From Gammaproteobacteria bacterium (GTDB lineage: Bacteria > Pseudomonadota > Gammaproteobacteria > Magnimaribacterales > Magnimaribacteraceae), in assembly GCA_012965075.1 (NCBI GenBank), contig DTSY01000070.1, positions 3,639-33,518 on the forward strand: a DNA stretch of 29,880 bases, in the 5' to 3' direction. The notes below the pieces were generated by a model. That model had not been told where the DNA came from, ran no database searches, and worked only from the letters and a program-made list of their open reading frames with translations. Positions 24,055 through 29,880 of this stretch are shown in pieces (position 1 is the first letter of the stretch; each line of letters starts with the position of its first letter). The position numbers and the translations under genes were made by a program.

Positions 24055-25560
24055 TTAAGACTGGTCTAGCAAGTAGTGGCTTAGAAGTGGCACCGGTCTT
24101 CCAGAAGCCCCTTTAGCTGCTCCACCTAAATGTGCGGTTCCTGCTACATCTAAATGAGCCCAACTATAATCTTTAGTAAATCTTGATAGAAAACATGCTG
24201 CTGTAATGGTTCCTGCTCTTCCCCCAATATTAGCAATATCTGCAAAATTACTATCCAAATCTTTTTGATAAACATCCCATATTGGTAATTGCCAAGCCCT
24301 GTCATTGGAGATTGTTCCAGCCGTGAGAAGTTTTTGAGCTAACCTATCATCATTGCTCAAGAGCCCTGAAGTTGAATGCCCTAAGGCAACAATACAAGCT
24401 CCTGTTAGGGTTGCTATATCTACTACTGACTTAGGATTAAACTTTTTAACATAAGTTAGTGCATCAGCTAATACTAGCCTCCCTTCAGCATCTGTATTTA
24501 AAATTTCTACAGTTAACCCTGACATAGTTTTGACCACATCTCCTGGTTTTGTCGCCTTACCTCCTGGCATGTTTTCAGCACTCGCAACCACTCCAACTAT
24601 ATTTATGGGTACTTTTAGTTCAGCCATTACCTGCATGGTGCCTATGACACTGGCTGCCCCGCACATATCAAATTTCATTTCATCCATGGTGGCGCCTGGT
24701 TTAAGGCTTATTCCTCCAGTATCAAAAGTAATTCCTTTTCCTACTATTACATGCGGTTGGTCTCCTTTTTTTCCACCTTGATAATTAAGGGTTATCAATT
24801 TAGATTCTTGAGCACTTCCAGCACCAACAGATAAGAGACAATCCATTCCCAGTTTTTTCATTTCTTTCTCGCCCAAAACAGAACATTTCAAGGAAGAATA
24901 CTTATTAGCAGCCGATCTAGATTCTTTTGCTAAATAAGAGGGAGTACACACGTTACCGGGAAGGTTAGCCAGATCTTTTGCTGCATTTGATCCTCTTCCT
25001 ATAGCTAGACCCACTTTAATACTCCGATTCAATTTTGCAGTAGAGAGAGAAGAATTGAAACTAAGAGAGACTCTTTTTAAGAGAACTTTTTTTTGATTTT
25101 TTTTATTTAGTTTTGCATCGTAGGTGTAACTGTTATTTTCACATAAAAAAGCCAACTGCTGGATTACCCAGTCGTCTCCTTCTCCAGAGATATTTAATTT
25201 AGGTATTGAGATGAATGTGGTTGAAGCTTTACTCGAGATAGCAGCACTTACTACCTTGCTTAATACCTTAATGCCATCTTGTCTTGATAATTTTTTTCCT
25301 TTTTTACCGCAACCAATTAGATAAGTTCTTTGTGCCTTAACTCCAGAAAGGGCAGGCAAGTAAGTCCCTTGGCCTAGCTTTCCTTTTAATTCTCCAAGTT
25401 TCCTCAACTTTCTTAATTGACTATTGCTTACTTCATCTATTATTTTGAGTTCTTCTGTAAAAGGCCCTTCGTACACCCCAACTATTAAGCTGCCCGAGCT
25501 AATGTTAGGCAATTCTTTGGCATTTTTTTTGGTTAAGTTTATGGATAAGCGCTTTTTCAT
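24055..25560 (-). CDS. pepA: Leucyl aminopeptidase PepA (M17)
   Basis: PepA is a hexameric two-metal aminopeptidase; in E. coli it also binds DNA in Xer recombination and carAB control. The N-terminal domain spans about 1-170. The catalytic domain carries all ligands at a constant offset of +5 from E. coli: Lys275, Asp280, Lys287, Asp298, Asp357 and Glu359, with Arg361. The signature NTDAEGRL is at 355-362, with VGKGITFDTGGISLKP upstream. Length is 501 (E. coli 503). Start ATG at 25560 has a good AAGGAG ribosome binding site. Whether this homologue binds DNA cannot be told. Confidence 0.97.
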   Translation of the reverse strand: MKKRLSINLTKKNAKELPNISSGSLIVGVYEGPFTEELKIIDEVSNSQLRKLRKLGELKGKLGQGTYLPALSGVKAQRTYLIGCGKKGKKLSRQDGIKVLSKVVSAAISSKASTTFISIPKLNISGEGDDWVIQQLAFLCENNSYTYDAKLNKKNQKKVLLKRVSLSFNSSLSTAKLNRSIKVGLAIGRGSNAAKDLANLPGNVCTPSYLAKESRSAANKYSSLKCSVLGEKEMKKLGMDCLLSVGAGSAQESKLITLNYQGGKKGDQPHVIVGKGITFDTGGISLKPGATMDEMKFDMCGAASVIGTMQVMAELKVPINIVGVVASAENMPGGKATKPGDVVKTMSGLTVEILNTDAEGRLVLADALTYVKKFNPKSVVDIATLTGACIVALGHSTSGLLSNDDRLAQKLLTAGTISNDRAWQLPIWDVYQKDLDSNFADIANIGGRAGTITAACFLSRFTKDYSWAHLDVAGTAHLGGAAKGASGRPVPLLSHYLLDQS

Positions 25561-25566
25561 CCTGTT

Positions 25567-25572
25567 CTCCTT
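25567..25572 (-). promoter_or_regulatory. Ribosome binding site of pepA
   Basis: AAGGAG on the minus strand ends six bases before the ATG at 25560, which supports that start. Confidence 0.75.
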
Positions 25573-25603
25573 AAGTTCATTTATACTCAGACTTTATCTT
25601 AAT

Positions 25604-25620
25604 AATTTGGTAACTAAATT
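25604..25620. promoter_or_regulatory. Imperfect 17-bp palindrome in the pepA-lptF intergenic region
   Basis: AATTTGGTAACTAAATT reads the same on both strands apart from one mismatched pair and the central base. It lies between two divergent genes, where an operator could act on either. A separate TTACCAAA at 25682-25689 inverts its TTTGGTAA half. AT-rich DNA produces such palindromes by chance, so the call is weak. Confidence 0.25.
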
Positions 25621-25702
25621 ACTCTAATTGAAACAATATTACCCTTTTCTTGTCGAATTTATATTTCAATAGCAAAATAAATTACCAAAGTAATTAAAAA
25701 GT

Positions 25703-26734
25703 ATGATTTTACAACGCTACCTCTTGAAAGATATTTTCTCACATACAGGTGCAGTTGGTTTAGTTTTTCTGCTGGTAATTTTAGCTTCCAGATCAATCCA
25801 ATACCTAGAGCAAGTATCTAGAGGAGAATTAAGTTTGGAACTTGTTTTCTGGGTAATATTATTTAGATTACCAGAATTCTTAGAATTAATTATCCCTTTT
25901 AGTTTCTTTCTTGGCATGGTCTTGGTTATAGGTAGATTGTGTTCTGACAATGAAATGATCATCCTTGAACAAAACGGTTACACGAACTTAAAGATACTTA
26001 AATTATTTTTTTTGGCTTCTTTATTTTTTGCACTATTAACCAGCTTGCTTTCTTTTTGGATTGCACCTTCCTTTAAATCAAGTTTAGATGATATTTATCA
26101 ACAAACCTCCTTTGAAGAAGATTTTAATTCTATACAACCAGGAAAATTTGTAATTTTGCAGGATAGTTCTGTCTTTTATGCAGAAGACAAAAGTGAAGGA
26201 GTCTTTTCCAATGTTTTCCTTAAATTTTCTAAAGAGGAATTAAAACGGTCTACAAATTTTTTAACAGCAAAAAGATCTTTTATTTCTGAAGAAAACCCTA
26301 ATCTAGTTATTTTTGAAGATGGTCATTCCTTCAACAAAGATAAAGCCAATCAAGTTGAGATGAGTTTTCAGTTGTTATCCATGAATATAGCTGAGAATTT
26401 TTCTTCTAAAGAAAAAACCAACCAAAGGAATATAAGTGAAGTCCAGTCCTCTTCCCTAAGTAGTATTTGGAAGATATCCATGCCTTTGCTGACATTAATA
26501 ACAGTTTTCTTAGCTTTACCGCTAAGCAAAGTAGAACCTAGACAAGGAAGATACTCTAAAGTATTGCCTAGTATTTTTGTTTTTTTGGTCTACTTGGGGC
26601 TCCTGCTTTTGGTTAAAGGTTGGTTGGAAGAAGGAAGGGTAGCTTTTGTACCGAGTCTTTTATTAGTCCATTTATCCTTCTTTATTCTAGGCTTATTTCT
26701 TATTTCTCGATATTCACCTATATGGAACAAGTAA
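25703..26734 (+). CDS. lptF: LPS export ABC transporter permease LptF
   Basis: LptF, with LptG and the ATPase LptB, extracts LPS from the inner membrane and passes it to the periplasmic Lpt bridge. The sequence begins with the family's MILQRYLLKDIF, then membrane helices around 15-35, 50-75 and 98-120. The periplasmic jellyroll domain is about 130-250 and three further helices fill 260-340. The cytoplasmic DNEMIILEQNGYTNLKIL segment after helix 2 is the coupling helix that meets LptB. Length is 343 (E. coli 366). The ATG has no Shine-Dalgarno. As in E. coli, it diverges from pepA and overlaps lptG. Confidence 0.95.
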   Translation: MILQRYLLKDIFSHTGAVGLVFLLVILASRSIQYLEQVSRGELSLELVFWVILFRLPEFLELIIPFSFFLGMVLVIGRLCSDNEMIILEQNGYTNLKILKLFFLASLFFALLTSLLSFWIAPSFKSSLDDIYQQTSFEEDFNSIQPGKFVILQDSSVFYAEDKSEGVFSNVFLKFSKEELKRSTNFLTAKRSFISEENPNLVIFEDGHSFNKDKANQVEMSFQLLSMNIAENFSSKEKTNQRNISEVQSSSLSSIWKISMPLLTLITVFLALPLSKVEPRQGRYSKVLPSIFVFLVYLGLLLLVKGWLEEGRVAFVPSLLLVHLSFFILGLFLISRYSPIWNK

Positions 26735-27783
26735 TGAACTATCTTTTTGGAGATTTAATAGAAAGAAATATAAGTTCTCAAGTCTTTCTATCGTTATTAA
26801 TTGTTATGTTTGCAATTGCTGGCATTGATTTAATTTTTTTATTTTTAAATGAATTATCTGATTTATCTGACTATTACACTCTGAACCACGTTTTAATTTA
26901 TTGTCTTAAGAGCTTTCCCTATCGCTTATTCGACTTAACTTCTTATATTTGCTTAATAGGACTAATAATCGGTATGGGCTCTTTAACTAATAAGGGTGAA
27001 CTAATAGGTGCACAAATACTTGGAAAATCCTTGACTTCTATTGCCGTTGCAGCTTTTAGACCAGTATTATTGATTATGATTATAGGACTTTTGGCTTCTC
27101 AATTTTTTATACCCAGTTTGTCTCAATCGGCTGAAGAAACTAGATCTCAGCTACAAGAAAAAGTTTCTTATAAACAAGGCTACTGGAATAACAATGATCA
27201 TAGCATCAGCTTTTTTCATTCTGCACCCGAGCGAGATCGTATTTTGGGTCTTACTGTTTATGAGTTTGATAAGGAGAGAAAAGTTTCTAGAGTCATTTTT
27301 GCCGAAGAAGCTTTTCTTAATTTGAGCAAATGGGAAGCTAGAAAGAAAGAAACAATTAACTTAAGTAATTATTCTCCTGATAACACATCAGTTGTTTCTG
27401 GATTACCTGAATTGAACATAGATTTTGATCAAATGCTATCTCCAAAATATCTTTCATTAACTAATTTGTATATACAATCTAGAGAAACTTTTTCTAAGTA
27501 TAGAAAGAATGAATTATCTCTAGAATTTTGGAGAAAAGTCCTACAACCTTTAGTTACTTTCTCGCTAGTTATTTTAGCTATGTCCTTTTTATTTGGACCG
27601 ATGAGAGAACAAAAGACAGGCCAAAGGATCTTAATTGCAATTGGAGTAGCTTTTACAGTTGATTTAACTCAGAAATTATTAGGAAGTATTTCAGTTGTGT
27701 CAGAAATACCAACAATAGCTTCTGTTCTTTTTCCTGCTTTGCTCATAATTTGTATTGCTTTAGTTTTATTAAAGAGAGTTTAA
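26734..27783 (+). CDS. lptG: LPS export ABC transporter permease LptG
   Basis: LptG is the partner permease of LptF in the LptB2FG LPS extractor. It starts NYLFGDLIERNI, has helices near 17-35, 58-82 and 98-120, with the coupling helix KGELIGAQILGKSL between. A periplasmic jellyroll domain follows (YKQGYWNNNDHSISFFHS, ILGLTVYEFDKERKVSRVIFAEEA). Three C-terminal helices include LQPLVTFSLVILAMSFLFGPMR, which aligns with E. coli FQPLSVAVMMLMALSFIFGPLR. I chose the ATG at 26734, overlapping the lptF stop as TAATG, giving 349 residues (E. coli 360). An ATG at 26722 would add only four residues; longer starts have no homology. Confidence 0.95.
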   Translation: MNYLFGDLIERNISSQVFLSLLIVMFAIAGIDLIFLFLNELSDLSDYYTLNHVLIYCLKSFPYRLFDLTSYICLIGLIIGMGSLTNKGELIGAQILGKSLTSIAVAAFRPVLLIMIIGLLASQFFIPSLSQSAEETRSQLQEKVSYKQGYWNNNDHSISFFHSAPERDRILGLTVYEFDKERKVSRVIFAEEAFLNLSKWEARKKETINLSNYSPDNTSVVSGLPELNIDFDQMLSPKYLSLTNLYIQSRETFSKYRKNELSLEFWRKVLQPLVTFSLVILAMSFLFGPMREQKTGQRILIAIGVAFTVDLTQKLLGSISVVSEIPTIASVLFPALLIICIALVLLKRV

Positions 27784-27790
27784 AAAGAGT

Positions 27791-28207
27791 TCACTCATCG
27801 ATCTTTATAATCTTCGTTTTAGTCAATATATCTGACCAAGATAGATTATTTTTATCATAAAGAATCCAAAAATATCCTATTCCAAAGAAGAGAAATGAGA
27901 TAACAGATATTAAGCATCTAATAAATGTCTGTTTAGCATTAAGTTTAGTCTCATTTATTGAAATTAACCTGATCTTCCAAGCCTGCATGCCGATGGTTTG
28001 ACCTTTGTTAAGCCAGAAATAACTATAAAAAATTGGACCGGAAAAGATTAGAATAAAAAATTGTAAAAATGAAGCAAATGAACCTGATTCTGCATAGCTC
28101 CCATTAAAAAACACTAGTACTAAAGTTAAAAAAAGAACTATTCCAACTATAACTAAAGAGTCGTAAATTAGAGCTAACACTCTTCTTAAAAATCCAGCTG
28201 CTTGCAT
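27791..28207 (-). CDS. RDD-family membrane protein
   Basis: A 138-residue inner-membrane protein with three or four hydrophobic helices. It has the family hallmarks: AGFLRRVLALIYDSLVI near the N-terminus (Arg, Asp) and GQTIGMQAWKIRLI in the middle, then RCLISVISF. RDD proteins are mostly of unknown function; some have been linked to ion exchange. It stands alone on the minus strand, seven bases from convergent lptG and back to back with the POT transporter. No good promoter or Shine-Dalgarno was found. Confidence 0.85.
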   Translation of the reverse strand: MQAAGFLRRVLALIYDSLVIVGIVLFLTLVLVFFNGSYAESGSFASFLQFFILIFSGPIFYSYFWLNKGQTIGMQAWKIRLISINETKLNAKQTFIRCLISVISFLFFGIGYFWILYDKNNLSWSDILTKTKIIKIDE

Positions 28208-28264
28208 AAATAATTAGGCCTTGTAAGGATAATTGATTATTCTAGTCCATTACAAAATAACTTT

Positions 28265-29764
28265 ATGTCTTCTGATTTACAAGATTCAAACAGCACAGCA
28301 TTTTTTGGTCACCCTATAGGTCTCCGCACACTTTTCTTCACCGAGATGTGGGAAAGAATGTCTTACTATGGCATGCGAGGTTTATTAGTCCTTTATATGA
28401 CAATAGGTGTTGTGGAAAATCCTGGACTGGATTGGTCCAATATTCAAGCCAATGCAATTTATGGGATTTATGCTGGAATGGTTTATTTCTTAGCTGTACC
28501 TGGAGGATGGATAGCGGATAATATTTTGGGCTACCAAAAGGCTGTTCTGATTGGGGCTTTGATAATAACTTTAGGACATTTCACTTTAGCAATTCCATTA
28601 GAGCAGACTTTTATTTTAGGGTTAGTATTTGTCGCACTAGGAACAGGGCTTTTAAAACCAAATATATCTTCCATAGTAGGCCAGCTTTATAGTCAAAATG
28701 ATTCAAGGAGAGATTCAGGATTTACCATTTTTTACATGGCTATAAACATTGGTTCTATGTTGGGCTTTGCTGTATGTGGTTGGTTAGGAGAAAAGGTAGG
28801 TTGGCACTTTGGATTTGGTGCAGCGGGAGTAGGGATGCTTTTTGGCGTCACTCAATTTATTCTCTTTAGGCATCAACTGGGTGAAGCAGGAAAATATCCG
28901 AATAAAATTAATGAACAAACTAAGAGAAACTATATTAGGGGGGTTGGCCTAGTTGTCATTTTAATAGCGTCAGTTGTTATTACAGGAATGGCTGGTTTTT
29001 GGTCCATTGACCCAGTTTATTTTGCTGAGAGGTTTAGAGATTTCTTAGTAGTAATTTCAATAATTTATTTTATTTACCTTCTTTTCTTTGCAGGGTTGAC
29101 TGCTAATGAGAAGAAAAATGTCTTGATGTTATTACTTCTTTTTATTGGAGCAGCTGCTTTTTGGTCTGGATTTGATCAGTCAGCTGGTTCTTTGACTATC
29201 TTTACTCGAGATTATGTAAACCTAACTTTCGGCACATTCACGGCACCTGTTAGTTGGACCCAGTTTGTTAATCCTTTATTTGTTGTAATGTTTGCTCCAT
29301 TTTTTGCTTACCTTTGGGTTTTTCTTGGCAAGAGAAACCTTGATCCTAATATGCCCATTAAATTTGGTTTAGGCCTTATTTTGATGGCATTGGGATTTAT
29401 TGTGATGATTTTGGCCGTTAAGTATGCACTAGCATCTTCTCCTGTGGGCGTTCAATGGCTTTTGTTAACCTATCTACTTCATACCTTTGGAGAGTTAACA
29501 CTTTCGCCCGTAGGCTTATCAGCTTTTTCAAAATATTCCCCCAAAAGATATCTTGGTCAGATGATGGGAATATGGTTTTTAGCATCTTCTCTTGGAGGCG
29601 TTTTAGCTGGACTGTTAGGTGGTGAAGCAACAGAGTCAGGTTTGGAATCTATGTCTCCTGTATTCACAGAACTAGTTTATTACTGCTTAGCTATAGCAGC
29701 AGTACTTATAGTTCTTTCCTTTTTCATAAAAGGCGCTAAAACAGATAATATTCCGGATGAATGA
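28265..29764 (+). CDS. POT/PTR2-family proton-coupled peptide transporter
   Basis: An inner-membrane symporter predicted to import di- and tripeptides with protons. Family motifs are complete: FFTEMWERMSYYGMRG (the ExxER motif, Glu27, Glu30, Arg31), GGWIADNILG at about 80-89, GTGLLKPNISS with Lys131, and FYMAINIGSMLG from 156. The second half has the expected WSGFDQSAGSLTIF and TFGELTLSPVGLSAFSKYSP. About 14 membrane segments in 499 residues is usual for bacterial DtpT-type members. The exact substrate range cannot be read from sequence. The ATG has no Shine-Dalgarno, and the 57-base divergent region shows no convincing promoter. The stop overlaps the next gene by four bases (ATGA). Confidence 0.94.
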   Translation: MSSDLQDSNSTAFFGHPIGLRTLFFTEMWERMSYYGMRGLLVLYMTIGVVENPGLDWSNIQANAIYGIYAGMVYFLAVPGGWIADNILGYQKAVLIGALIITLGHFTLAIPLEQTFILGLVFVALGTGLLKPNISSIVGQLYSQNDSRRDSGFTIFYMAINIGSMLGFAVCGWLGEKVGWHFGFGAAGVGMLFGVTQFILFRHQLGEAGKYPNKINEQTKRNYIRGVGLVVILIASVVITGMAGFWSIDPVYFAERFRDFLVVISIIYFIYLLFFAGLTANEKKNVLMLLLLFIGAAAFWSGFDQSAGSLTIFTRDYVNLTFGTFTAPVSWTQFVNPLFVVMFAPFFAYLWVFLGKRNLDPNMPIKFGLGLILMALGFIVMILAVKYALASSPVGVQWLLLTYLLHTFGELTLSPVGLSAFSKYSPKRYLGQMMGIWFLASSLGGVLAGLLGGEATESGLESMSPVFTELVYYCLAIAAVLIVLSFFIKGAKTDNIPDE

Positions 29765-29880
29765 TTTCCGATAAAGAAAAATACATTAATCTTTCAACTC
29801 AAAAAAAGGATAGTACTTTAGTAAATACCCCTGTTTGGTTTGCTCAAGATGAAGATAAAAATTCTTTTTATGTTTTTTCT
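29761..29880 (+). CDS. Pyridoxamine 5'-phosphate oxidase-like protein (3' truncated)
   Basis: Only the first 40 codons are in the window and the frame is still open at the last base. The start ATG overlaps the POT transporter stop (ATGA), so the two are probably translated together. The segment DSTLVNTPVWFAQDEDKNSFYVFS matches the first strands of the split-barrel flavin-binding family that includes pyridoxamine 5'-phosphate oxidase and F420-dependent relatives, which typically read TPVWF, a few residues, then LYV. Cofactor and reaction cannot be told from so little sequence. Confidence 0.6.
   Translation, partial: MISDKEKYINLSTQKKDSTLVNTPVWFAQDEDKNSFYVFS

Noticed and set aside
28208..28264. 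TTGATT with AATAAC as a promoter for the peptide transporter
   Set aside because: The boxes would place the transcription start inside the second codon of the gene.
1..29880. Search for a mobile element, prophage, defence island, CRISPR or tRNA cluster
   Set aside because: None was seen. All genes are chromosomal housekeeping or transport genes with uniform AT-rich composition and conserved order.

Overview
The window is AT-rich, densely packed bacterial chromosome with gammaproteobacterial gene order. It runs bamA-skp-lpxD-fabZ-lpxA-lpxB-rnhB-dnaE-accA-tilS, holD-rimI, and pepA-holC-valS divergent from lptF-lptG, all as in gammaproteobacteria such as E. coli. Low GC, very short spacers, overlapping starts and stops, and convergent genes with no room for a terminator suggest a streamlined free-living marine gammaproteobacterium, perhaps SAR86-like. 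The taxon is an inference. No tRNA, rRNA, CRISPR, insertion sequence or phage gene was seen, and no gene is obviously broken. The longest stretch without a conventional gene is about 226 bases (15627-15852).

Positions 1-12464 (+) form one long cell-envelope and housekeeping run. It starts with the 3' part of bamA (outer-membrane assembly) and skp (periplasmic chaperone). The early lipid A genes lpxD, lpxA and lpxB follow, interleaved with fabZ. After them come rnhB, dnaE (replicative polymerase), accA (malonyl-CoA supply) and tilS (tRNA-Ile lysidine). Spacers run from -4 to +9 bases after skp, so this is probably co-transcribed.

Positions 12481-15805 (-) hold leuA (long-form 2-isopropylmalate synthase) and, downstream, a GPH-type sugar:cation symporter. 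The leuA leader is the most interesting part. A good sigma70 promoter is followed almost at once by a 19-codon ORF with five leucine codons, whose stop codon lies at a strong hairpin. A pyrimidine-rich stretch and a second hairpin come before leuA. I read it as an undescribed leucine attenuator.

Positions 15853-20396 hold holD-rimI (+), a glutathione peroxidase (-), a Tas-like aldo/keto reductase (+), and a membrane-anchored PpiC/SurA-like protein overlapping a HupE/UreJ-type membrane protein (+). Positions 20399-25560 (-) hold a membrane protein with a C-terminal cold-shock domain, then valS, holC and pepA. From 25703 come lptF-lptG (+, LPS export), an RDD membrane protein (-), a POT-family peptide transporter (+), and the first 40 codons of a pyridoxamine-phosphate-oxidase-like protein that runs off the window.

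Many genes make outer-membrane lipid A or export LPS (lpxA/B/D, lptF/G) or assemble outer-membrane proteins (bamA, skp). Three DNA polymerase III holoenzyme subunits are present: alpha (dnaE), psi (holD) and chi (holC).
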